From the NCBI RefSeq assembly GCF_000002995.4, contig NW_025062477.1, positions 13,126,696 through 13,190,695 of the forward strand: a DNA stretch of 64,000 bases. Direction: 5' to 3'. Below the pieces are notes generated by a model, which saw nothing but the letters and a program-made list of their open reading frames with translations, was not told the DNA's origin and made no database searches. Within the stretch, counting starts at the first letter, position 1; each line of letters opens with the position of its first letter. Shown here piece by piece: positions 25,549 through 38,040 of this stretch. This DNA comes from Brugia malayi (lineage: Eukaryota > Nematoda > Chromadorea > Rhabditida > Onchocercidae). Made by a program: the position numbers and the translations under genes.

Positions 25549-28436
25549 TCAGTGTTGAAAATCGATTAATTTTTTAATTGCTTCTATTATACGCCATTTC
25601 GTCGGTAGATAAAAGGGTTCAAAAATATGCGGAAATGGTGTATCCCAGCCGCAAACACGACTAATTGGAGCTTCCAAGTGAAAGAAACATCGTTCCTGAA
25701 TATTTCAGTGTTACCAGGATTAAAAGTGTTGTGAATCAATCAGCTATTTGCATGATTGATACAAATATGCTTGAAAATTATCTGAATACTCGTTTTCATA
25801 AAACTGGAAAAAAGTCCCCAATTATTTGCTAGGAATTTTTGAAATCAAATTTTCAAATGCAACTTTTCAAACAAAAAAGTAATCTGTAACAGATAGTTTG
25901 TACAAAAACCTTAACATATAATTTTCCCACCTGAACTTTCGTTGATATTTCGGCTGCGAATCCGGAAGTTATCGGTGCTTCGTGAGTTATTATTAAATGA
26001 CCAGTTTTTTTAACACTCTAAAGTGAATACAGAGAGATATAAAACCGGCAGCCTATATTTTGAAAAAGGAAAATCAACTGCATTTCATATGCTCAACAAC
26101 AGTGCAAATAATAAGTGAAACAGATCATAAATTTAAAAAATTCAACAAACCTTTGCAACCGTATCGATATCCCACGGTAAAATGGTTCTCAAATCAATCA
26201 CCTCACAACTGACACCAATTTCTTCCTCAGCAACTTTCGCAGCATCAAGTGCAACGTGTAACTGAGTACCCCAGCTAACAACTGTTATATCTTTCCCTGA
26301 AAATTAAGATACCTTCAATGTATCGTGATATCATATCGTCACATTCGTCATACCTTGGAAAACATTAAATTAAAAAGCAATAAGCAATGTATGAGGTTGA
26401 TAACCTATATGAAAACAAAAGCAGTTTTACATTTCTAAGAACTAAGTTTCATTTCATGAAGAATGAACAAAAGTTTGTAAAGCATAAAATCGTAACACCG
26501 TATAGTGAATAGATCGTTGAACATACTTTTTACGATAATGTATTTAAAAAAAATTTTTTTTCAAACCTTCTTTGACTACTTCAGCTTGTTCAAGTTCAGT
26601 CTCATAATCTCCGATCGGAACGTCTTCAACTGCTGCACGATACAGCAATTTTGGCTCAAAAAATATACATGGATTCTCATTTCGAATGCATGATAATAGT
26701 AAACCTTTCGCTTGAATCGGTCCACGTGGAACCACCACCTTAAACATAATATAACTCTTTATGTTCTCTCAGTCAAGAAGTTTCTGAAACAAACAAAGTG
26801 TAAACTGATACATTTATGCTTAGTAATTCAAATTATTGAAATGCAATACAATGAAGAGAAATGTGAAAATAATTGTTTTGCATTTAAATTATTTACAATA
26901 TTGACTTTTGAAGTTTTACTTACATTGACAACATCTGAATTATGCTTAATATTAAAGAGAATCATTTTATCACAAAAATAAAGTGGGTGACAATTTATAC
27001 CTTCAAACCTGGCGTATGCGTGAAATAAGCTTCAGGGCTTTGTGAATGATAGAGACCGCCATGACCTACAGCACCCCACGTTGCTCTTATTGTCAATTTC
27101 CCGCAGTTAAACAAATTTCCACTTCTATACCGATACTTGGCTGCTTCGTTCACAATCTAGAAACACAATAATGAAAGGATATCGCTAATTGATAAGTTAT
27201 CTGCAATGCTTCATAAGTTGATTAATTCAAATTAAATGCGGGAATGAAGCTGCCATCATCATTAGCACAAAGCTTATTGTATCTCTCTCTGTCTTAACAA
27301 CTTATACTTCTTGAAATGAAAAGAGATTAATTCAGAGTGGAATCAAGGTATATTACCTGGTCGAAAGCTGGGAATATGTAATCAGCAAATTGTATTTCTG
27401 CAATAGCTGTCGAACCACAAACTGCTAAACCGATGCCAAAACCAGCTATTCCTTGCTCACAAATAGGTGTATTAAAAACACGATCCTTGCCTGTAAAAGT
27501 TAATGTATGCCTTAGATTTGAATCATATGAAATGAAATGAAACACTTTTAAATAACGATTTTTGAAAATAATCATTTCAAAGACATTTTTAAACATTTGT
27601 TTTTTAAAAAAGCATTATAATTTTCTACCTAAATATTTCATTGATGCATTACCAACAGCAGAAATTTAAATATATGTATTTTAGAAGTGGTCATATAATC
27701 CTGGCAATGTTTTGTGACTTTGGTTTTATGGCAATGCTTTATCTCGGCGCAACGTTTTATTTAATCTTTCATAAAAGGATTAAATAAAAGTTTGCCTTCA
27801 ATGAAATCAAATACTGTTTTAAAAATTCCTTCAATTTTGCTCCATTTAAATTAGATCTTTTGCATTATTAAAGATAAAATTCCGCTAGTGATCGAACTTT
27901 TTAATGCATTAAAAAGTATACAGAAATCCATTGAACTATGTGAAATAAGTTCACTTTCCAGTTCAATTAAGCACTAATCAATAAATAAGATAGTTTGCAT
28001 TTAATAATAATGCAAACCAACAGACCGTATTTCTCCTGCAAGCCAACGGTACATCGGAAAACACCACCAAATGCAACGTCCTCGCCGAAAAGACATGTGG
28101 ATGAATCACTTCCCATGGCGATATCTATTGCATTGTTGATCGCTTGGCATAGATTCATCTTGCTTATTTCACCTGAACTTTTGCGTTTACGGAAATAACC
28201 GGAATGAAATAACTCAGTGAATTATGGATAATTAAATCTCTTTTTACTACTAGATGAAATATGCATTTGCCAATATGTGAACTAATTCAATCATTTTTGT
28301 AAAAATGAGAGAAAGCGACAAAACCAAGTGAAGGATCTGCTTGGCTGGGGACAAATGTAATTCCTGATGCATATCGTATCGAACGGATTTTTATGAGATT
28401 TATCAATGATTTGATAACATATCCTGTTGTCGCCAT
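25549..28436 (-). CDS. BCKDHB: Branched-chain 2-oxoacid dehydrogenase E1 beta subunit
   Basis: Complete eight-exon gene of 366 residues: 28325-28436, 28026-28172, 27357-27490, 27001-27156, 26567-26738, 26151-26296, 25931-26017 and 25549-25695 (stop 25549-25551); all joins keep phase. The product is the beta chain of the thiamine-diphosphate-dependent E1 of the mitochondrial branched-chain 2-oxoacid dehydrogenase complex, acting after transamination of leucine, isoleucine and valine. The first ~35 residues are basic and hydroxylated without acids, as in a mitochondrial presequence. Diagnostic blocks: [17 protein letters not shown] (E68 is the conserved cofactor-contacting Glu), [45 protein letters not shown] (H168 in the active-site region), [41 protein letters not shown] and [26 protein letters not shown] and the leucine/tyrosine context separate it from pyruvate dehydrogenase E1 beta. 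Length matches vertebrate BCKDHB (about 390) minus a shorter presequence. No E1 alpha or E2 gene is nearby. Confidence 0.97.
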
Positions 28437-28450
28437 CGTTTTCGATAGCT
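28437..28450 (-). promoter_or_regulatory. Probable trans-splice acceptor and 12-nt leader of BCKDHB
   Basis: Read on the minus strand, TTTTTCATTTAG ends at 28449 and is followed by 12 nt (28448-28437) and then the start codon. A pyrimidine-rich acceptor this close to the ATG, with no donor between, is the usual layout of a spliced-leader trans-splice site in nematodes. Confidence 0.6.
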
Positions 28451-31400
28451 AAATGAAAAAGGATAATTGTCTTGTCATCTATTATTACACTACGCTACAG
28501 CAAAGCATACTCTCACAACATTACGTTTATTTACTATTAAATAAAACAAAAAAAACAAACAATTCAATTGCTCAATTTGGCTTTAAAAATATTAATTACA
28601 GTACTATCTGTTTGCAAAACATACTAAATAACCCAATGAAAGTATATGTTTTATTAATCGTTTTAATAAATATTGGCAAATATGTTTTGTTTCTGTTTTC
28701 TGAGCAACGTATGAAGCGTACTACAAAAACAGATCACGCAGTTTACGTGGTGAAAGGGATTACTGGGTGCCTATTTCCGATATCAGCTCATGACATTATT
28801 ATTGCCAGAGAGTCACTGCTTTCAAATGACATAGTTGACATTGTTGTGTTGATAGAAGCGAAAAATCAGTTGACAAAATGAACGATAGACAGGTGAAGGA
28901 TGCTTGAGAGTTCTACAGAGAAAGCGTCCTCCGAGTGTTTACATGAAAATCAGCGAGAGTAGTGCCATCACTGATTTGTACAGTTTCCGCTCTTTCATTC
29001 TTCCATTTGCTTACTCTGTGGGTAAAGAGACAATGCTTGCCCGATGTGCCATGTCGAATGTCATCTGAGGCAAAGCATTAGCATTCATTCGTTGACTTCA
29101 TCGAACAGACACTGTTGCACGGTTAGACTTTCTATAAAATTACGGCAAAACGTTTCATTTCCCTGGCAACTTTCTGTTTCAATTAGAATTTGTAAAGAAT
29201 ATTACTGAAATGACTTTTTTGTATCTATAAGTGATGTAAGTGAGAAACGTAAGTGATAAGTTTTCCACGTATGACAGTAGCAATGATCTTCAAATAAATT
29301 GCTTTTTCATTTTATTAATAAAATATTAATTAGTTATGAAATCAAATGACCATGGATGGAAAACGAAAATTTGTCGAAAATTTTTAAAATGATTGCGGCA
29401 TATTTACTTATCGTTCGTATTAAAGCGTTATCCCTTAAAGTCTCTGATCTTAGCATCCTTTGCTTCAACGGAATTATACATAATTTGCTGGAGAACTATA
29501 GAATATAATTTTTTTTTGTATTTAATTCATTGAATTGGATTGCTAAATTGAACCTACTGCTATGAGTCCAACTATGAAAGGGGTTGGAGGTCATCTATTT
29601 TTCCTTTGCTAACTAAATTGTAGAGAATGATGGGACGCTTATTTCCGATTATTTCCGTTCCGCAAATATAACAATGTCTATTGTAAGCAACTTTCCTGAA
29701 AATAATGGGAATGTTGCAAGAAAAATAAAATGGGAAGCAGAGAAGTTAATGCAGAAAAGTTAAAATAATGTCGATTCTCGCTAAATTTAAAATAATTGGC
29801 AGGATAAATGTCAAAATTTCTAAACGAAGAAAGACGAAAAAATTGTGTGGAAATCAGTAATCACTCAGTTCCAATCAAAAATATGTCTCAAAGTGCCAGT
29901 TCATTATTTTACAGTACAAAATATAAATATGGAAAATTCGTAGTACCATCCATTTTTCGAATAGGATAATTCATACAAATTCAATCCAAATGCAGGTGCC
30001 ATAAAATTTACAAATCAAAGTTAATAATCTATCAAAATAATCATCGGGAGCTTGCTATCACTGAAGAATTAATGATGTAAAGAGTGTTAAGCTTATCACT
30101 CTCCTAAGTATGCCTTATCAAAGAAATGTTAATAAAGAACGAAGGAAATAATAGATCAGAACCAAAATGGATAACTTTGGGTCATATTATTCATAATACC
30201 ACTAAGAGTACCATTAGTTTTAATGTTCTATCAATAAACTTATTTATAAATATTTCAATCACTTGTAATGCTAAATTCGATCCTAAGAACTCGAATACAT
30301 TTTAATGAATAAAATTTAAAGACTCATATTTTCAAAGAGTTTACTAAGTTATAATGAAAAAATGATTAAAGTTGTTTTGCTTATGACAATAGTAGTGATT
30401 AGTGATATTAGCATGAAATGCGCATTTAACCAGTAACCCATAGGAAGATCACTGTTGTAAATTGTTAAATCAGTATGAAATTTTTAAAATGAAAACGCTA
30501 AACTTTTTCTAATACCATCAGCAGCCAATTTAATGTTATTTCTCCCCCGCTTTTAAGTCAATAAGTAGTTCTAGCAATTGTTACATCTCTCGGTGTATCT
30601 TTTGTTTATTGCAAAAGTTGCTTAAATGGATGGATGGATGATCCCGAAATTGTTTACACCTGTCTAGCAGTGCACTCAACGACTTCATTTGTTACAGCGA
30701 TTATCCCAATTTCTTCAACACATTACCGATACGTACGACTTACAATTAATGAATCCTTTCTATCATCTTTCAGCAAAAGCTTAATTTACCATGTCAAAGC
30801 GCATCCTAAAACATAAAATTCAGTTTTGACCTTCGCAATATCAAAATGCTAAACTATGTTACGAATCAATTTATAGCCAAATAACCCACAACTTGAATAA
30901 GTGACAGCAATTTTAAGTTCGTGAACAGGTCATAACTCATCATAACAGATTGTTTACTTAAAAAAAGAGAAGCATTTAATTCTAAAAATTTTGATTTTGT
31001 TTTGATTTGCTCCTATTTTTATCCTATTTTGTTTTGATTTGTTAAACAAGAATAGTACTTATCTGTTACCAAGTTGAAATTCCGCATTATTTGTTCTAGC
31101 AAAACCAGTCTTTTGGTCTAATGTTTAGTCGAATGGAAGAATATAAAAATTCATCTAACTGCTCTGTTTTGATTTGTTAAGTAAGAAAGTTTATTTCTGA
31201 TTACAGTGCTAAAATTTTAGAAGGAATCAATGAATGATATTATGATTGTAGTAGAATTTCCAAGAATTTTATTTTAAAGTGATCAAAAAGTTACTACTGG
31301 ATATTACATCATAACATGATTACAATAACAAAAACAATGTAAAACAATTTTTTCATTTTTCTGTTAAGTTAAACTATGGCTATGAAGAGTTGAGTATGAC

Positions 31401-32788
31401 AGAAGTATGACATTTTCAGGTATTAGAGAATAAGTTTACAAAATCACAATAACATCACAAATGGAAGAATCATTTCGAGTAGATTTGAAGCATATAAGTC
31501 TCCTTTAATCTTTTCATACTGAGCGTTGTGTACTTTTTAAATTTGGCAATAAATATAGGTAGCACACTTGTAACAATATGGACAATAAGGGAAGGGTATG
31601 AATAAAATACTTTAAGAATTGAAATTTCTAACAAAGAGTGAACTTAGCACTTTGCATCAAGAATTCTCGGAGATAGAACATGAAAATAATTGAAAACAGA
31701 GAACAAATAAAGCTATGAAAGGAATGTTGTAAAATTTGTTTGAGCTATACAAATATATGAAATAGCAAATAAAAAGAAATTTAAGAAAAAATATATACAA
31801 TAAAAAAAAGTTTATAAAAAACAGGAAAGTTAATAACTGAATTTACAATACTGGGATCTTGGCTCATTTTTATACTTGTGCTGATACATTTTATGTTCTA
31901 GGTTAGTCTATCATTGGCTGTAAGTAAAAATACTATGGTTTTGCTGATAAATAGGAAACTTAGTATGTGACTAATTAACTTTACTTAAAAATGATTGCCT
32001 GAATTGTTAGTTACAAATAAATCAATCAACTTGTTATCAACCAACTAAAAAAAATTATCGATTAACTTAGCACTTTAAACGTAAACGCGTTTTGAAATTG
32101 TACGACTTTCAAGAGAACAAAGTGAAATTTTAAACTGACTGTCACCATCTCTTTTTTTTTTTCTTGCCCGTAAAATAATATTGGTAATACCACTGAGTAA
32201 GAACAATACGTCTATAAATTATAAAAAAAAAAACAGAAAAATAAATAGAAAAAGAAAGCATTTGTGAAATAAAAATATGATAAAGCATATCAGCACACTA
32301 AGCTTCTGAAATCTATTAGCAAAATTCAATCAAGTTGAATTCCCAAATGAATCGATGCATCTTAAAAGAGCATGAAAATCGCTAAAAAAGAAATTAATAA
32401 AATTGAAATGGATGGCGATGAAATGGCGATAGCTCACAACAAAGTATGAATTGAGAGTGAACTAAATATGGTAGAATTTGCATTTATTCCATTACCTTTT
32501 CTTTGATTTCAAGTTAATGTTCACTCTAGCTGCTACATTGATGCTACATTATCATCTCCTTTAATTGCTATTCAACTTTCAATTTTTCATTCGAAATAAA
32601 ACAAATATAAATTGAAATCAATGAAGTGAGATGTTGCTAAATACTCAATGAACAGTAAATTCATATTCTAAAACCTAAAAAACCACAGGTAAAAGTGCAA
32701 CGATTCCAATATTATCGTTTTTATATCAGAGTCTTATTACACCAATAATATGCAAATTTAGAAAAGATCATATACAATTTAATATGCT
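28450..32788. other. Intergenic region, no gene seen
   Basis: About 4.3 kb of AT-rich sequence between the 5' end of BCKDHB and the 3' end of the bZIP gene, both on the minus strand. One long open frame (28453-28881, plus, 142 codons) has AT-driven composition and no splice-compatible continuation, so I do not call it. The part near 28890-29120 is GC-richer and lies just upstream of BCKDHB, so it may hold promoter elements. Confidence 0.55.
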
Positions 32789-35128
32789 TCATATTTTTGA
32801 CTTGCGCGTGGCCAATTCTGGCTGCTGCTGCTGCTGCTGCTCAGAAATGTTGGATTGTGGAGTCTGACTTGCTGATAACATTTTTGGATCCAATAATTCT
32901 GGCTTTGAGAAAAGCATTAGTTGTAGCTTTGCTGTTTCATTTTTCAACAAAACAACTTGGCTACGGAGCTGAATGTTTTCCTGAAATTATTATAGTCGAA
33001 TTAGATGGCTAGAAGTGAAATGCAAAACTACTTTTAATGAGATCAAATAAAAAGATTAAAGTGCAGCACCTGCTCCAGAAATGCTGCTCTCGCTGCAACA
33101 GCTTCTTCTTTTTGTCGTCGCGCATCTCTTGATCTCTTTGCTGCATCGTTATTTTTTCGTCGCCGTTCATAGTAGGCTTCATCCTAGAGTAATATTTATA
33201 ATCTACAAGTTCGATTACGTATTAATTAAAAAGAATTTCAAAATTTTCAAAAACAAATTTGAATTTTGGTCCAAATCCAAAAAAATTGATTTTATTTGTA
33301 ACTATCAAATCATCTCCTTAATAAATAGTTCTTTATGGGATCCGAAAGCAACCGATCAGTGTTTTCAATATATCCAAGCGAATTCACTGAACCAGAAGAA
33401 ATCTATAGTATGTTTCACTTTATTGTCCTTCCAATGAATAACAATGACAAAAAATGACAATAAATCTTCCAACCATTGCAAGTCATAGTAGCTATCTCCC
33501 GAGAATACCCAAATTAGACCGGCCACTCTCTCTCGCTCTCCCTCTCCCTCTCTCTCTCTCCCTCTCTATTTGTCACCATTTCTATGAAAGGAACTGTTAT
33601 TCATAATGATGATGACCCCATCTGTTGCCTTTATGGAATTGATATTTTCGGTGAAAACAAAACGCTTGCGTCTCAAACTTTGCATGACTAGATAAATTCA
33701 CTTGGCAATAAATAAAAGATGCATATATAGGCTTAAAATAGATCAGATCAGGTCAACTAGGTCAACAGTGAGCATACACCCACGTACTCTTTGACCGTTC
33801 TTGCAGGGTAGAGTATCACACTTGTTCAGTAGACACATCCGATATTCGGTAAATTGACATTTCGCTATAACTTCTGTTATTTCCGACTTCATAGCTTAAT
33901 TTGAGTTGTAGCAACAGCAACAGCTGCTTTTCAGAGAGGATGATATGATGGCCTTAAGGGTAACTACTAGCACTGTTGCGCATAGTGTGCCGCATGTCTG
34001 CATAAATAATGAGAGCAGAGAACAGTTGCGAGTTGTGTCTCTGGTAGATAAATAAAAAGGACGTACAAAGGTCATCTGCGTAATGTTGCAGACATCTCAA
34101 GGGGTCATTACTTTAGCACAACAATAATGAGTATAACACCAGAGCCAATTTGATATCATCGGATAAATCATATTCAAACTATATTTTACTTGGATGTATG
34201 CCTCTTATGGGCTTCATAAGAGTAATACTGGCTTTGCAATAATCACTCATTATCTTATCTTTCTGGGAAAAAGTCCAATAACACTAGGAGAGAAGGGAAC
34301 TCTGTTTGTAAAATGCTTGAATTTTAAACGACTTCATTAAAAAAATTACTCGTTGCAAAACTTTCAAAGACTAACCTTTTTATCGTCAGGTACTGGTGCT
34401 GCTTGTTTTCGATGTGGTGATTGCTGAGGACTGCATGATGAGGTTACCGATGAAGAGGAGCAGGATGGTGGACTAGATGCTGATTGCTGTTCTCGATTAG
34501 GCCGTTTGAGAGGAGATGGGCCAAGACTGGCAGAGGATATGGCACCTGTAGTTGTGGCAGTTGCAGACAAGAGAGGCGATATTATTGTCGCCGTTTGATA
34601 ATTCGGCAAACTGGAACGGAGTTGTGAAAATGCAAATAGGGCAGATGGATCCGGAAAGGAAAATGGACCGAAGTGCGGGAATGTTGCTGGGAGAGTTGCT
34701 GCTGGCCTTGCTAACAGCGAAAGAGCTGTATTTAAATCCACCGGCAAAGGCGACTTCTCGTTACTGAAAATCTTGCAAAAAAATATGAATTTATTCGAAA
34801 AAAATGAAATTTAACTTGATTACCACAAAAAAGTAAGCAAGTGATATGCTACGAAACTAATCATTTAATTCAAACTTAATTAATGTGCAATACTAAGCGA
34901 AATTATTATATTGTCATTATAGTGTCATTACTAAAATTCGCTTCCATAACATTTCTTATTTAGAATTTCATTTCACGAATTACTTTTTCAAGAAGTATGT
35001 CTTGTTCTAAATGATAAAAAATTCTAAATGATAAAAAAAGAATAAAATTCGATATACTTCTGTATAAGTTGTGGACTGTGAACAGCGCTTAAAGCATTTC
35101 TTAAGTGAACAGAGGCTGAACTGTCCAT
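32789..35128 (-). CDS. PAR-like bZIP transcription factor (CES-2/ATF-2 type)
   Basis: Complete four-exon gene of 254 residues: 35058-35128, 34376-34763, 33070-33183 and 32789-32980 (stop 32789-32791). Exon 1 ends in phase 2 after CAG-AA and exon 2 supplies the T, giving ...LIQ-N-NEKSPLP; the remaining joins are phase 0. The N-terminal half is rich in proline, alanine and serine with a cysteine/serine patch ([11 protein letters not shown]) and looks like a disordered activation or repression region. The bZIP spans about residues 154-215: basic region [20 protein letters not shown] with the DNA-contact core N165-x-A-A-x-x-S-R, then a zipper continuing through [17 protein letters not shown]. The basic region followed by [13 protein letters not shown] is typical of the PAR/CES-2/NFIL3 group. 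A short glutamine run (six Q) precedes the C-terminus. Whether it is the ces-2 or the atf-2 orthologue I cannot settle; ces-2 regulates programmed cell death of specific neurons in C. elegans. The half-site cluster around its 5' end suggests nuclear-receptor control. Confidence 0.9.
33526..33568. repeat. CT-rich microsatellite in a bZIP intron
   Basis: An imperfect (CT)n/(CCCTCT)n tract lies in intron 2 of the bZIP gene (33184-34375). On the minus-strand transcript it reads as a purine tract, so it does not act as a polypyrimidine tract for the next acceptor. Confidence 0.8.
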
Positions 35129-37850
35129 TCCTTGATCGCTACTCACAGCAGTTGCGCCTAGGTAAGTTCAAGAGACTGATAAAATTCAAGGATAGATGGA
35201 CTGAAGCTGCCGCCGGTGAACAAGAAGAGATTTGGACAACAACTGCAACTGCTGCGGTCACTATAATTCGAAAACAGTAACAGAATAGGACAGAAAAGAG
35301 CATAATAGAACTGGAGCTCGAGTCGGAACTTGACCCCGCCCCGAGTTGACCTTTCGAAAGGATCCGCCTCTGTGCAACAGCCTATATATCCCTTATGTCA
35401 TTTGTTGAGGAAGAGGGATAATGCTCTCGAATTGATTTCTGTTGTCTCTTTTTCTTTGGTCATGAAAGGGCAACCTGTTACTCAACTCATGCGCAAAAGG
35501 TCGAAAGGTGGGGTGCAACGTCTATATGCAAATTGCATAACCTTTATTGAGTGACGAAGGAGATAAGATCGTCGTCTGAGCAATGGTCAAACCACTGAAC
35601 ATAAAACATCATACAGCGCTGAGGTCGTCGGGTGTTATCGCTAATGCGCATCATCACCTTTTTGCTGGCAAATTATCACTGAGGTCATTAGTGGTCTTCG
35701 GAAAACCATCTGCCGAGAATGAGGGTGTGTAAACATTTTATGTTATTAGTTGGTGAAGATGTTTCATTATGAAAGTGGAAATCAAGGCCGAACTCAGCAA
35801 TAAAACTTATGACAGCTGATCGATTGGAAACGATCTATTTGTTTGAGATTACTTTATTTCAGTTCACCAATTTTACTTGTAATGAAAATGAATGTTAAAC
35901 AGTGCAAATTGATTTTCGTTATGAAAAAGTCTGATAATAAAGTTAAAAGACTGAAAGGTTAAATGATTTGTATAGTATAGCTTAGAAGTTTCACTTTGCT
36001 CAAAGTTTGCTACTTTTCTATGAATAGTATAATAATTAATATATATTATTTTGTAGGTGCTTTTATAAATGACTCATTCAGTTGTTTTAACAGGAATTCC
36101 TGATTTTATTAATTAAAAAATAGAAGCTGAAGAGAGATAAAGAATTCATATCTTTAAAGCATCTTTGAATTTATCGTGTTGTTATTTCCAAGTTTATGCG
36201 GGAAATGATATTAATTTTAAACACACATAAAATACTTTTCTCGTCTATGCTTGACAGTCGATCATAAACTCTTTCAAATTATAGGAAATTTTCAGTTGAT
36301 CTTTTGGTTCTTTTAAAAGAAATGCGCCTATTCGATCAATCAGAATGATTTTATCTTATTTCAATAATGAAACAAATTAAATGAAATTTGTCCACTCGAA
36401 AGTATATTTTGTCGTGGACGTTGTTATGCACTTCACATTGCATAGATATTAGGTGAAAATATGAAGGAAAAAAGAAAAGCCTAAGCGAATTATTTCGCTT
36501 ATATGTCATTGCATTGTCATCACTATATCCTTAAGAAGTAGAGGTCATCCTTCTCTGATTGCAGCAATGGCATGAGGGAAATAAATGGAAGATAAATGAG
36601 ATAGATGGCTTTTGTTGATAGCTTTGACCTTTCCTTGAAGAGGTCACAGTAATGCCGCTAAAGAGGCTTAAGAACTATCGAGATGCATAATAATGGTAAT
36701 TCCAGGACATTTTGTGCTCTGTCTGTCAGTTCCACAATGTAATCGTCGCTTACCGCATCTTTTAATTAAAGTGCTACAGCATGGCGGTTTTGTTCCTACC
36801 GCCACATTCATTACTACACTTTAGTTTATCTAATGACAGATGTCAAACAGGATGGCGTGAAATTTCACTAAAAAAGAAGAGGTTCGTTTGGTAAGGGTTA
36901 TTGCAATATTATGCTATCATGACAACATTTTTTGAATAATACTTTTTGGAGATGGATAGTGTAGAATGTTCACTAGAAGATTGACCTGTCCAGTTAATTT
37001 GGCGGTGTGCACAATATTGTTAGTACTATTTGCGCACACATAAACATACATATAGACACACAGACACGTACACACACGTGCAATAAGGCATGCAACTGAT
37101 TCTTCTAATGTTTACATAAAGGACAGAAGAGTCAATAGTTTGTGTTTACACAATTTGTTTATTAATACTGAGACAGGTCACAACTTCGTTTTTACCCAAT
37201 AATAACATCCTGTAATGTAACCTTCTTGTTCACATCAATTTGAAATCTGTTGGGGAATTCAAAGAAGATTAAATAGTATTGTCCCGAGGTTCAAAGGTCA
37301 TGTATTTTAGAGGGAGTTTTAATACTGTTACTCTCATACTATGAAAGTATACCATAAATGATGCAAGATAACCCTACTTCCGTACATAGTCTCATTCATC
37401 ATAATAATAACGAATGACTGTTCTTGCAATAACCATGAGTCAGAATTCCATTGACCTTGCAGCTCAAAGGTCATCCCTTACATCCTTTTTTTGCTTCATC
37501 ATAAAACACACCTTTTGTGAATTTATTCAACTAATGTATGAACTGAATGTTACTCATATTAGTGAAACATTTCCGAACAATTCCGATCGTCGACTTCTCC
37601 ACTTTCTTTTTGTTATCTAAGGGTCCTTCCTTTACATTAATCAATCATTTTAGCGCATAAATCATAATGATGGCTAGATAATTCATGGCATGTCAACAGT
37701 CCGAACTGTTAAGTGCAGCGGTAGAAGCTTTGATTCTCGTTTGTGACGATGTCTGACCTTCGACATTTCTTTTTTCATTCTTACTGAATTGAATACCGTA
37801 GATTCATTCCTAATGGCATACTATTACTATTGGCATAATTGAATTGACCT
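33750..37850. promoter_or_regulatory. Cluster of AGGTCA nuclear-receptor half-sites at the bZIP locus
   Basis: Exact AGGTCA or its complement TGACCT occurs at 33750, 33759, 34069, 35347, 35682, 36542, 36625, 36641, 36982, 37175, 37295, 37452, 37468, 37754 and 37845, with near matches GGGTCA at 34102 and TGACCC at 35331. The first two form a direct repeat with 3-bp spacing. 36625/36641 and 37452/37468 are both TTGACCT-n10-AGGTCA everted repeats. At 30% GC about one or two exact sites would be expected by chance in 4.1 kb on both strands. AGGTCA is the core half-site of many nuclear receptors. The cluster covers bZIP intron 2, exon 1 and about 2.7 kb upstream; the stretch 35129-38040 is also GC-richer than its surroundings and has no credible coding frame. 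Confidence 0.6.
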
Positions 37851-38040
37851 GCCGGACAACACTGACCAACAATAACAACTTTATCAGTGTTTTCGCCTAC
37901 ATTCACTCCTCAAAACTTGCCCTCCCGAGAACCTCATTACTGGATGTCGTGCTGAGCCTGCGCAGTTTGCATGACTTCGTTGTGCGCTCTTCTCGGTCTT
38001 CCAGTGTCACGGTAACACCATTTGAGTGGAAATGAAAAGA

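Noticed and set aside
26505..26981. Plus-strand frames within BCKDHB
   Set aside because: Lie over exon 5 and adjacent introns of the minus-strand gene, which is supported by eight phase-consistent conserved exons.
28453..28881. 142-codon open frame on plus strand, longest in the window
   Set aside because: AT-driven composition (N, K, I, Y rich), no recognisable domain, opposite strand to the BCKDHB leader; likely chance.
35071..35554. Plus-strand frames over the first bZIP exon and upstream
   Set aside because: The first overlaps real minus-strand exon 1 and 5' leader; the others fall in the half-site-rich non-coding region and have no domain.
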